Part shown: in pieces, positions 11,441-22,599 of the stretch
Position numbering within the stretch: the stretch's first letter is position 1
Layout: each line of letters begins with the position of its first letter
Assembly (NCBI GenBank): GCA_050084985.1
Contig: JBITNC010000001.1
Location: 44,702,001 to 44,766,000 of the forward strand
Origin: Nageia nagi
Lineage: Eukaryota; Pinophyta
Direction: 5' to 3'
DNA: 64,000 nt
The notes under the pieces: model-generated
Told to the model about the DNA's origin: nothing
Seen by the model: the letters and a program-made list of their open reading frames with translations, nothing else
Databases searched by the model: none
Made by a program: the position numbers and the translations under genes

Positions 11441-12778
11441 ATTATTCCACCTGGTTAGGGGAAATCTATCTATCCTAGCTAATCCAAGTGGACCATTGCT
11501 TGTACAACTAGAATTATATTTCCCGTAGCCTATTTTACTCTTTAACTTAACTCAAAGCAATGAAAATAAGATATATAATTATTTATTGAAAGGATTACAC
11601 ACTTATAATAGAATTACAACATGTAATACTTTCTCAACTCCTAGCTTTTACAATAAATCATTATCTTCCCTCTAGGCTTATAATTCTTATATTGACATAG
11701 GAAGGAATATTTGCTCAACAAATTTTATATTTATTTATAATGATTTTATTTCTACACATCTAGCTTTATTCATATTTCAATTTTCATATTTAACTTGCTT
11801 AGATTGTTGTAGAATGAATTTGGATGCTTTCAAATGCTTTAGTTCATCCTCCATTGATTGCTTATTCATCATTTGTTGATTAAAAATGAAAAATGGCCAC
11901 ATGTGAAATTGTTCTATTGAATATCCATTTTGATCAAATCTAAATGAAAGGCCATTTAACAACCATTATATTTTTTTTCTATAAAATTCCATTTATTTTA
12001 CTCAAGATACATGATTAGAAAGCTTGTTTCACCACCTTTCTAATGGTATATTACATGCCTACCTTTTCCAAATGCAAGTATCTTATTTCAGCTATGGAAA
12101 AATATATTTTGTTACTTTTTGCTAATTGTAAACAATCATGTTCCTAGTTTTATAAAAAAGGCTAAGTAGCCTACTTAAGATATTGTAACTTCTATTGTAT
12201 GACTTCAATTTTGCTTCTTTTTCCATATTTAGAAAGATCTTTCTAAGGTATTTGTACAATTTATAACTTGCATATTTTGGAGTAGTATAACTTCTATAAA
12301 ATACATTTTATCATTTTCTATAATATTGTGAACACTTATACTACTTTTGATTAGTAGAAGATCCTTATATAACCCTTGAAAATGACTATGAACAACTATA
12401 GGTGATTGATAGACTTATCCTATCATAGTCATATCTGCAAACTATTGTGAGTTGATTCCATACTTGGTGTTATAAATTGCTACCTAACATTTGACCCAAC
12501 TGCAAACCATTACAAGCCAACTTTTGATCCTATTATGAATCATTGCAAGTTGAGGTACGTAAAGATATTCAACTTATTATCTTCATCAAAAATATTTAAG
12601 AGAATAATATCCACCAAATACATCAAGATTATGTTTTAATTTCTTATGTTTCCTATAATATTCATCAATTAATCAATATTCAAAGTATACATAATAAATA
12701 CTAAATTTGCCATGGAAGTATGGATAAAATATGAAAAGGTCATGACATTAAATCATTTTAGAGTATATATCATAAATA
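11441..12778. other. unassigned stretch between the two duplicated blocks
   Basis: No gene is recognised. A purine-rich TTAGGGGAAATC near 11455 could be a tract beside an LTR but lacks other support. Loosely repeated phrases such as gcaaaccattacaag occur near 12435-12550, too diverged to call a repeat. Confidence 0.35.
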
Positions 12779-13567
12779 TAGATAACATTAAACTATGCAT
12801 CAACTCAAGGTATCCCATATTTTTTAAAATTCTACTATTCTTTACAAATATTTTTAAATATTTATTTATTTTAAATTAAATTAAGTTTTAAGTTTTTTTT
12901 TTGTTCTTGTTGAGAAATCATTTTTTAGATTTTACCTCATGAGGTGATCATAAGATAATAAATTATTTAATTCGAGCAAACATGTAGTGCATATCAGTGA
13001 AGAGTAGAGATTTTGATTAAATCATTATAGCTCATTTCACACTGAGTAGAAAACTGAAAGAAGAAATTATCAAGAATCATTTTATCATGATTAATTTTCT
13101 TTCTTCAAAATGTTACTATATATGAAAATAATATTTTTTGAATAAATTATTTTTCATAATTATTGATAAAGGTAATCAGGTGGATTTCTTACAGGTTGAA
13201 TTAAACATGGACCCATTCTCCTCATCACATAAGCTTTATTGTCAATATTTCTCTTTGCATGCTAGATTAAGCTTACTATTATGAGCCTACACATGATCAA
13301 TATTTATTTCAAAATGATATGCTAAGGATATATTGCATGGGTTCTTGTTATCATAATCTAAAATTACTAGTATCAATGCTTGGGAAATAAATCCTTTTGG
13401 ATCATATTTGGCTAACAAAGCTTTGATGTCTTGCTAAGTCTCTTGTCTACATCTACTTCAATTTAAAAGTAAGAATGATAAGCTACATAGTCTTCCAATT
13501 ATAATATTGATAGACAATATTTGATCTGATAAAAAAGGTATTTCTTATGTTTATCATTTTTTATTGT
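12779..13567 (+). repeat. duplicated block, copy 2 (upstream part)
   Basis: Second copy of the 8750-9780 sequence, in the same orientation and with the same landmarks, ending directly at the family B LTR. Because homology lies on both sides of each LTR, the two LTRs are not simply the ends of one element. Confidence 0.75.
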
Positions 13568-14312
13568 TGTTATTTTTGAAACCTAATTTGGGATCCTGTT
13601 TGGGCCAAACTAGTTGTCATATGACCCTCTCTATGTTATGGTCAATACGATATTATATTGTATTTAATTAATCAATTATAATCCACCTAAGCTATATCTC
13701 ATATATAATTCTCTTATTTTGTGCAAGGAACCACCAACATCAATTTTAGCATGCAAAGGTGTATTCATGTAATCTCTTGATCCTAAAATAGAATATTATA
13801 TGCATGGGAAGATTGTTAAGATTTCATCTCAATAGGACTATTCATATCTCTCACAAACTTGTTAGTGTATTTATATATCACCTATCAAGATTAGATTTGT
13901 TAAGCTCTCAAAGCTATATATTACTCTACCATATTCTTAAAGGAGGATCAAGTGACATCATCTTTAAATCTTGAAAGTCATATCTTTAGAATACCTAATG
14001 TCAGTGATCCTATTAGCGCTAGCAGTAGGCTACATGTGACATATCATTTTGAAATATAAGATTTGAGTTTTGGTGTCAATCAACCTTTTGTCTAGGAACA
14101 TCTTCATAAACTGAATAAGTAATAGGTATACATCTATAATTCATTATATTATAGGTCAAGGCATTTCATTTCAGTCATTTATTGCTTCAAGTTATTACGA
14201 TTAGGTATATCTTATCTATTATGTATCACAAATAATTAAGTTCATTTGTTCATAATTAAATATATTTGCATCATCCTTACTACTTGATTAGGGTTGCATT
14301 TTATCATCTACA
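13568..14312 (+). mobile_element. LTR of family B, copy 2
   Basis: It starts TGTTATTTTTGAAACC and ends TTATCATCTACA, followed by the primer-site-like TATTGGTGAACC. The interior matches 9781-10534 throughout, including the GGATCCTGTTTGGG and ACATGTGACATAT landmarks. It is the 5' LTR of the gag relic that follows. Confidence 0.75.
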
Positions 14313-17250
14313 TATTGGTGAACCAAAATCTCCTTGTTTTTATAAATCTTCAAAGTTAGGGTTTAATCATTATTGTAAAAAAATCCTTTCTTTATCTTTC
14401 TTAGCTCACCATATTTTTAGTAAATATATTACAAATTTATTTGATGAAGATACTAACATTGCATGCAAAATAAAGAAAACTAAGCTTTCTCCAAAAAGAA
14501 ACATTGCAAGATTAATGTAAATTAAACATCAAAGACCTAATTAGATTGAAAAATCTTCATAAGGGAGTCAAGGTATATCTGATGCAAAAAGTTGCATAGA
14601 ATATTATCTTAAGAACATAATGGATCAAGGAGTTGAAACTGATGAGGAATTCTAAGGTGAATGATTCAATACATCATGATTAGGTGGAGGTTCTACTTTA
14701 GCTCAAAATACATGCATAGTAAAATCTACTAATATGGTGGTAGATACTCAAAGCAAATCAAATGAACTTGGGATGGATAACCATCATCATAAAATTAAGA
14801 AATATTGAAAGTTATTTATTAAAATGATAACATCTTGTGAGATATGTTTCAAAAACAAAAATATTCCATCACCAAGATGCTTCAAGAGATATTAATGCTA
14901 AAAATTGCTTACATTATTGATGTCCTAGAACCTAAATAATTAATTAAGAAAAGAATGACCAACAATCCAAATGTACATATAGGTTATTCTTTGCATTATA
15001 GGCACAACAATCCAAATGCAACATCAATCACGTATACTCTTTAGAAGATCATATCTTTGCAAGAAACATATCCTCATTCATTGATATAGCCTTTAATTCT
15101 TCTAATAACTAGCATGAATTATGATTAATATTTAAAATGAAGTGATGGTTGAAGAACTCAATCAAGAAACCTGTGACAAAAGCATATGTAATTGCATTAG
15201 AAAATCAAACACTTCCTATCATTGATGTTAATTCTCCAACAACCCTAAGTTATTTACTCCAATAAGAATAATGTAGGTGAATATGAATAAACAAATATTA
15301 ATGATGATGCTAGAATATAACAAGGCTATGTTTAAGTGATAGTGCAACAATAAATAAATATCTAGGAAATGATACCACACAGTAAAGAGATTTACCCTAG
15401 TTCACTCAATTTGGACTACATCTTGCAAGAAAAAGGATCGTCAAATCCTTCAGATTGTATTATCAATTCTCTATACAATCAAGTAAGTATGCCTTTGGAT
15501 TATACAATGTAAAATAACATATGTAACCACAACACATATCAATGATATCCATACAACAAGCATCATATAATTTATATATTGCAAATTAGTGATATTAAAC
15601 CGCATGAGAAGTATGAATAATGCACTATCACCATGCATCAACATTGGAATGCCCAATATCCATATATGTGCAATCATCCCATGATGGGATTTAGACATCA
15701 CCATTGCATCTACTGGAACATGCATGCCATGTTCAATTTTGTATTAAGATCCACATATCATATACATTTCCCACATATAGTATGCTCACACATAATGTGA
15801 TTTATCATATTCACATCATGTGATACATCTAAATACAAATATGAAACACACACTATCACAATGTGCCATTCCCAAACATTGAGCATACTTGATCTTCTTA
15901 GGATCTAATCCAAGATCCACCATCATGTGCTCCTATGCCCAACCCAAGGCATACATACCATTCTAGGATTATTCAAAGATTATTATATGACACTTAATGC
16001 ATCCTACAATACCATATTTATATGATAAATCTATCCCAAAATTATATATTAGTATTTTAATACCATTTTCATAAAACCATGGGCTAAAACCACCCATTTA
16101 CATTTTTTCCAAATGCCTCCCTTGAAAAAATGTAGTTGTAGTCCTTTAAAAAATAGTCAACTCGAAGAGCTCATATATTTTTATCTATAGCTCCATTTTA
16201 CATGTTATTTAGACCATTATAAATATATTAATGTGTAGAATCTAAATTTCAAATTTCATCCCATTTAGAATAATATATATCCTCCATTTTTCATCTGTAA
16301 TAAAACATAGCTATGTAGAATTTTTCCTGCAAATGATTAGATGAACCCAATAGATGATACTAGATTTAAGGCTGAAGATAGAGATCAAGAACTTAAAGAT
16401 ATGCACCTTAATGATTTTAAAATTTATTCCCATTAGATGGATCATGAAAATGAAATCAAACATTGGTTCCTTAGTACTTGGTAGAGAGATTATTTTGACA
16501 ACTTACTAGCTACAGAAAATGTAAAATTTTACAAGTTATTCATTGAAAGGATGCATCACTTTTGAAATAAGCAAGAGGGAATATTTGATATCAAAAATCA
16601 AAACTAATATTTTTTGATAATCATTATGATATAAATCCATAAAAAAATAGAAAACATAATATGATTATTATCTCCAAATAGCAATGCAACCATTTTGTAG
16701 TTGTAAAAACAAGAAAAATTATATCAAATATAGCACATTCAATAAACATAATGAAGAGAAATTGAGGATTTTATCCCCTATGGAATTGGATAACCTTTTC
16801 ATAGAAATTATAAAGTGTATAGTAGAAGAAATAAATAATAATCAAGGTGAATTACAAATCCTTTGCACTCTAGAAAGTTATATACACCACCATGAAGTTG
16901 TTCAAACAAAATATGACATGCCTATTCCAAATATGGATATGTTGTAAGAAATAACAAGAGTTTATGGCTTCTCAAAATCAAGGACTACAATAAGAGGAAG
17001 TCATAAATCCATTTTATCATAGAGTAAGATCAACGCTTGTGGATACTAAGAAAATTTTGAAGTTCATAAAGTACAAAGGTCGTGAAGATCCAAGATTACA
17101 TATCCATAATTTTTAAGATGAAGTTTCAGTCATTACATTTAATAAGTATTTACATGCTAAGTTATTTCCTCTCACATCAAAGGGAGGTGTACTTAAGTGG
17201 TTTTATAATATTCCTCATGATAATATATTGCTAATTATTCATGACTATTA
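14313..17250 (+). pseudogene. Ty3/gypsy gag relic, family B copy 2
   Basis: After the LTR comes a leader with gag N-terminal pieces (14400-15340), then an unrelated insertion (15345-16325), then more gag. An 87-codon open piece at 16684-16947 contains LSPMELDNLFIEIIKCIVEE. It matches the family B copy near 29120, which reads LSSDELDKSFIEFIYKINNE. The core gag domain lies at about 17030-17230: KKILKFIKYKGREDPRLHIH, then LHAKLFPLTSKGGVLKWFY. Many codons are TAG or TAA where CAG/CAA would be expected. The relic stops at the foldback sequence at 17252 and no zinc knuckle or pol follows. It is a dead structural gene of a retrotransposon. Confidence 0.65.
15345..16325. mobile_element. possible insertion inside the family B gag relic
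   Basis: Gag-like frames stop near 15340 and resume near 16330. The intervening kilobase has no coding character and no counterpart in the other gag copy at 28000-29100. Its edges read ggctatgttt and aaacatagct, which could be the inverted ends of an inserted element. The insertion type is unknown; a solo LTR is possible. Confidence 0.3.
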
Positions 17251-17251
17251 G

Positions 17252-17347
17252 TGGATTATTGTTATGATTATTGAATAAATTATTAGTTTGGTAGATACTT
17301 ATATTTATATGATTGTTTAATCTATTTTAAGTATCTACAATAATCCA
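17252..17347. repeat. short foldback (inverted repeat)
   Basis: TGGATTATTGT at 17252-17262 is the exact inverse of ACAATAATCCA at 17337-17347. An inner pair, GTAGATACTTA (17291-17301) and TAAGTATCTAC (17328-17338), is also exact. The 96-base unit could fold into a hairpin and may be a small MITE-like element or the rearranged end of an LTR, since TATCTACA resembles LTR ends nearby. Confidence 0.55.
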
Positions 17348-17349
17348 TC

Positions 17350-18470
17350 ACCATTAGTTTTCTATATGTAACTTGTTATACCATGTTTTCTTTTATGCTC
17401 ATTTTTTTGGTATTGATATTCTATCTTGCATACTTTGACCTTTACCTAAGATGGATCACTATCATACTCTTTAATCATAATGGTTATACCAAATAATATT
17501 AAGGCATTTCCTAACATGGAATTTTCCTTCTCTTTCTCTTTTTATGTATCCATATAATGACCTATATTTCTTAGTTCTTCAATGAGTTGTTTATTCATGC
17601 ACTTCATGCTTTTTTTTTGGATTCCCACATGGATTTCCTTGTGTTCTAATACCACACTTATGATTTTATTTTAATAGTCTCAAGTATTGGATTGGAATAA
17701 TCTTCTTCAATTCAATTTCCATCTTCTTGGTATCTTCTAAGAGATCAAATTCTTTATGTTCCTCTAGTTTTGGGATGCCTTTATATTTTTCACCCTCTTA
17801 TCCTTTCATGAATTTTTCTAATAAATAATCCACTTAATCCATATTAACCTTTATTATCCTAGTATTTTCTACATTATCCTCCTTTCCTTGAATATCCATT
17901 GGTCTATTCTATAAGGTACTACTGACCTACTCTTGTTTATTCCTTATGGCTTCATCTACCACTTTATATTTTTTATCCTCTACTATTAATTCTTCTTCTA
18001 ATAGTTATAATCCATTAATAGTTACCTTAGTTACCTTTAGATAACATTATTTATTTAGTTGGTTAGCCTAACCTCTACCTAGTTTCTCAATTACCATTGT
18101 AATGTTTGCTACCTCTTACTCAAAATCAAGTAGAATCAATAACTCTATATTCTTTGGCATGTATATTTCATAGTATATGCCTTCTTCATCCTCCCATTCG
18201 CTCTCATTCATTGAATTTCCTTTCAAGATAGCTTCTAGACCATTAGGGCTCTCACTACCAATCTCTTTGTACTCTAGGGTATACTCATAGAAATCATCCA
18301 CTTCAAGTGGATCTTATTTACTAGTTTTCACCTCCATAAGTAACCTTCTCTTAGCTTTCTATTCCTTAGGTGAGATCTCCTCATCATTTCCTCATTTCTA
18401 TATAGCCTCATCTTCTCTATAAGAAACTTTATTGATTCCTTAAGCTTTTTAAATGCTTACATGATAATAT
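17350..18470 (-). pseudogene. unidentified relic ORF, charged and acidic
   Basis: The minus strand holds one reading frame of about 370 codons in which the stops I see are mostly TAG or TAA, as expected from decayed CAG/CAA. A 61-codon part (18301-18116) is fully open and reads MDDFYEYTLEYKEIG and then an acidic SEWEDEEGIYYE. Further on come MVIEKLGRG, KVTKVTINGL, VEDKKYKVVDEA and EFDLLEDTKKMEIELKKI. I do not recognise the family. The charge pattern would suit a gag N-terminal region or an element accessory protein. It lies just inside the minus-strand LTR start at 18646, so it may instead be an insertion that cut the LTR short. The product would be a soluble, lysine- and glutamate-rich protein. 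Confidence 0.45.
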
Positions 18471-18579
18471 ATTCATCTTATTTCTTTTCTTTTATGCTCT
18501 ATAGTATTCAATATTTCTCCACTAATTTTTATGTTTGCTAAGTTGTATTGTCTCCTATAATGAAACTAAGATCATGTTT

Positions 18580-18646
18580 TTATTATTTAAATAAGTCTAA
18601 AATGTTATTTATTAAATAATTAATAAATCATTTTTAGACATCTACA
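18580..18646 (-). mobile_element. 3' LTR start of element C (short, broken off)
   Basis: On the minus strand TGTAGATGTCTAAAAATGA opens an LTR-like sequence that parallels the first 60 or so bases of the LTR ending at 6089, then diverges. A polypurine tract lies directly outside it, so this is the start of a 3' LTR of a minus-strand element lying to the right. Confidence 0.55.
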
Positions 18647-18660
18647 CTTTTCCCCTCTTT
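18647..18660 (-). other. polypurine tract of element C
   Basis: The minus strand reads AAAGAGGGGAAAAG immediately before the LTR start TGTAGATG. This is the classic site priming plus-strand DNA synthesis in LTR retrotransposons. Confidence 0.65.
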
Positions 18661-20167
18661 GGATATGAAATGAAAAAGCATTTTGAAATAGCATAATCCA
18701 AAGAAGTCAAGAGAAGTAGAAAAATTTCAATAGTAAAGTGTACTTCCCTCAAATGATTATTATGCTAAAAAATGATATTTCATTTGCCCCTTTTGGTCTT
18801 GATTTCCCCTTTCTTTAGCTTTTATGATGTGATCAAGCCAAAATAATATCCTGTGTGTGGAGAAGTGATGACACCTTTGGTCCTACTTTCTAAGATAATA
18901 CGTGGAAATAAAAGAAATAATACCTACATAGATCACATTCATCAAAATAATAATCAAAATAAGATCAAGGGTGAAATTAATATAATATATTTTTTAATAC
19001 TATTGCTATTTTAACTTATAGACTTTTTTTGAAGATGATTGTCAAATTAATGAGGTTAGGACATGCCCCAAGCTTGGAATAAATTCTGGAACCATATGAG
19101 AATATGACCTGCAATTTTGAAAACTTGTTCTTATTGGGTTTCCATGGCCTACAATTTTAGATTTTGTTAGTAGAGCATACATTGCCTTTGTAAAATAATC
19201 AATATTTATTTAAATGTCATTTAATGTAAATACTAGATATTTAGAGAAATAATGTTCTAACAAATAAATTTTTTTTTTGTGTAATAAAATCATTGAATTT
19301 TATGATGTTGGTGACATGAAGAAAGTAGTAGAATTCATATTCATGTAATAAAAATGTGCATGCAATAGATTTTTAAAGAGATAATAATCATGCATTAATA
19401 TGATAAAATTAATACTAAGAGTAGGACATAGGAACTCTCTAAGGCATCGACACTCTAAAATTCATTGAATTTATTTTCAAAAAAGAAATGAGTGGTAGAT
19501 AACATATTTTATTTTGCAAAAAACATTAAGATTCACTTTTTCATGTATCATTTTTGATCTTTTAAAACCACATGCATAACTTAGGGATTTTGAAAAATTA
19601 ACAAAAAAGGGTAAAAGACAAAATAATACTTCATTTTCACCTATCCCCCTATCAACCTAGAGCTCTGTTGATTGCATTTTCTATTGCTAACTAGGCTATT
19701 CTATTACTTTACTAGCAATTCTGAGCACATATTCTATATGAAGTGGGGTCCAGTGCGCTTGTCTTATTTGTTGTATTTTCCTTTCATTTTTCTAATATGG
19801 TTGAGATTCATTGGAGGTTGATTGAGAGTCCCCCAAGAGTATTTGAGGACCCTCCCCATGGACCATGTGGTATGCCACATTTTCCTTTCTTTTCATAGTA
19901 TTTTGACTTTTATTTTTTATTGAAAACCTTAGGGTTTTTCCATTTTTTAATTTTGTTTTCAATTTTGTATGAAATTAGAAGGGGGCATAATTTTTTATGT
20001 GAAAAATAATTTTAATCTCCTTTCATCCATATTCCTTTGTTATTCATCATTTTTTTCTATGGAGGAGATTATTCATGTCATTTTGGCCCTATTATTTACT
20101 CAATTGTTCAACAAATCAAGGGGGGAAGAGGGATTTGATTGTTTTATTATATGCTTACCATGGTGGT

Positions 20168-20170
<3 letters not shown>
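18661..20170. other. AT-rich stretch without recognised genes
   Basis: No domain is recognised in either strand. If element C is read as one unit, this is the space between its 3' LTR and the antisense PMD gene. An upstream exon of that gene could lie near 19970-20260 but cannot be fixed. Confidence 0.35.

Positions 20171-20215
<45 letters not shown>
20171..20215. repeat. (AT)n microsatellite
   Basis: About 22 uninterrupted AT dinucleotides. It causes the open tyrosine/isoleucine frames seen here, which are not genes. Confidence 0.95.
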
Positions 20216-20222
<7 letters not shown>

Positions 20223-20460
20223 TCCAAAGGGGATATCCATGTTAGTTCGCCTCTAGCATTGCATTTTTTCATCATGTGGGAGTATGGAAATATTTTTCTA
20301 CACTATATGCTCCCAACACTTGTAGTTTCATGTACATTTTTATTTACAAACTTTGTTCTAATTTCAATTTACAAATTTTAACACATTTATTTTGATTTTG
20401 AAATATTTTATTAATATACTTATGATGAATACTAATCATATACCTATTTTTTTGATGTAG

Positions 20461-22400
20461 GACCTAAAGCATTTGATTAGAGGAGGGCCCATGAAATAGG
20501 AGGCTCTAGAGAGAGCTTAGGGTTGGATTAGATCCAACAATGACAATGAAAAGTTAGAGGCTATAGGGTTATATGACCTAATGATTACATGTCATGTTTA
20601 GATTAACTTTCCACTCTTGAATGCCCTCATAAAGTGTTGGGATCCAAATGCTAACACCTTTGATATCCCACTTGGAGAGATGATCTTGACCCTAATAGAT
20701 GTCTATTTGATTTAACACATTCCCATTTGTGGGAAATTAGTAGCCTATGCTACCATTGATGATATCCAAGAGTGGGATGCCCTATCTAGATTACTTATAA
20801 GAAATATAGATCATGATTAGGAGTACATGGAAATATACTTGCATTCAACCTTCCAAGTTGATTCAGGGATGAAGAACCATCTGTTGCTAGTGGCATCTAT
20901 CATAGTAGTGTTCTTGTATCTAAAAAAAAATAATTTAGTATTCTCCCTTGGTTTGTATGGATCATGAAGGATATCTACATCCATGGTACAACATTTGTAT
21001 AGGAACCATGCATTCATGCCTAGTTATACAAGGATTTGCATCACATTCTTACTATGAGTAAATCTAATGTGACTGTAGCCCATAATTATCTTCTTTAGGT
21101 GTGGGCCTATGAATGTATCATAATGTTTTAGACTAATTGGGTTATATAGGTAGAGGAATTACCTAATAGATCCTACTATATATTATTAGGTTTCACACCT
21201 CAGGTACTATAGAGCTCCATATGATATTAAGGCATGCTAGAGGGATGTGGATGGTTTACAAGTAGAGGACATCATTTGGGTGGCCTACCAATGCTACACA
21301 TGGGATGAGGATGCCCACCATCTTGCCTAGATGAGGTAACATTATTTTTTCAACACTAGGTAGAAGGGTGTAGAGCCTTTTTATCTTGCCTAATTTTTAT
21401 GATAGTTTGGTTTGAGATAAGAAATTCTAGTGGTTGTGAGATACTGCATGAGGTAAATAATTGATTGAGATTCCCCCATAGATGCATTGGTTATGTTAAT
21501 GTGGAATAACACTTGGGAGGATCCATGGGAGGTGGACACTATGATAATTATATCTTTTCCTCCTAGCACCATCTGATGTTATTAAACTTGGTGGGCAAGG
21601 ATTAGAACTACCCCTATTAGGATTGTTATAATGAATGACAAGGATTTCATTAAGGTATCACTGGAGGAGTCATCCAATGAGGAGGATGAGGATGTGGACA
21701 TGCCATTTGGAGACCTAAACTTAGAGATGCCACCACCAAGGCCTTTTACTTTAGACAACTCCTATGGATCCTACTTAGATCATCCAATTATTGGTTGAGG
21801 TCATTCCATTGGTTTGCAGAGGTATTTAGTTTAAAGGTTTTATTTATTCAAGTTTTATTTATTATTATTATTTTTTAAATTTTACTATGTAATAAAACTA
21901 GTAATGGCTTTTGGAAGATGATATGGTGACTAGATTTCCTAGTTTAGAGACTAAGCTATCTATCCTTTAGCCTTTTAAGGTTGAATTTGGGAGACTTAGA
22001 TCCTTGAATCTTGAGATTGCTAGGTTGAGACCTATGGAGGTTAAGGTGAAATAGTTGAGGGTTATTTTGGTTGAGATGTAGGCTACTTTGATTGAGTATG
22101 ATGCTTATATTTTAGAGTTAAAGTAGGAAAATAAGAGGATCCAAGAGAGATTAGACATGCCTACACTTAGTGAGTCTTGGGAATTTATGTCCAAGCATGT
22201 AGAGGCACAATAAAAGTTGATCCAAGATTTTGGTAGTTGAGGGAGAAGTATGGTAAAGCCAAAGCTTTGTTAGTTTCCCATGGGATTAGTTCTATTGGGA
22301 TATCAACTTCTATGTCACTTTTAAGAGATAATAATGTTATAAAGAGTCTTTAGGTTTATCCTAAACCTATAAATTGAGAATTATTTGCATGGAACGAGGG
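20461..22400 (+). pseudogene. plant mobile domain (PMD) gene relic 2
   Basis: This is the best-preserved PMD relic in the window. After an acceptor TTTGATGTAG the exon reads DLKHLIRGGPM. PMD hallmarks follow: LLNALIKCWDPNANTFDIPL, GEMILTLIDVYLI, ICGKLVAYATIDDIQEWDAL and VWAYEC. Next come APYDIKAC, VDGLQVEDIIWVAYQCYTWD and the acidic tail EESSNEEDEDVDMP. An intron (GTATTT...AACTAG) is likely at 21822-21901. It is followed by a coiled-coil exon ending KYGKAKALLVSHGISS near 22300. Stops are numerous and mostly of CAG/CAA/TGG-decay type. Known PMD proteins act in the nucleus in genome stability and silencing; in retrotransposons the domain sits in antisense ORFs of unknown role. Its position right of a minus-strand 3' LTR fits the latter. 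Confidence 0.72.
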
Positions 22401-22503
22401 GGGTATGTTAGTAGGAAATGGTAAATAACACATGAGTGCTATGATGGGGTATTTTTAATATTAAGATGAAGTATCAGTATATTGTTACATATTTTATAAG
22501 AGT

Positions 22504-22579
22504 AGGGGGAGGGGTTTTTACTAGGGGCAAGGGGTTACTAGGGGGAAGGGGTTACTAAGGGAAGGGATTTTTAGGGGGG
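22504..22579 (+). repeat. G-rich tandem array, potential G-quadruplex
   Basis: A 17-base unit close to TTACTAGGGGGAAGGGG repeats about three to four times, with at least eight runs of three or more G separated by short loops. It lies about 100 bases after the end of PMD relic 2. On composition it could form stable G-quadruplexes on the plus strand. Confidence 0.8.
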
Positions 22580-22599
22580 TAAAACATGGGTTGGATGGC

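Noticed and set aside
9781-14312. The LTRs at 9781-10534 and 13568-14312 as the two ends of one element
   Set aside because: Sequence both upstream and downstream of each LTR is alike, which a simple LTR pair would not show.
15471-15725. 84-codon minus-strand hydrophobic ORF as a small membrane protein
   Set aside because: It lies in a non-coding insertion, has no family resemblance, and its composition explains it.
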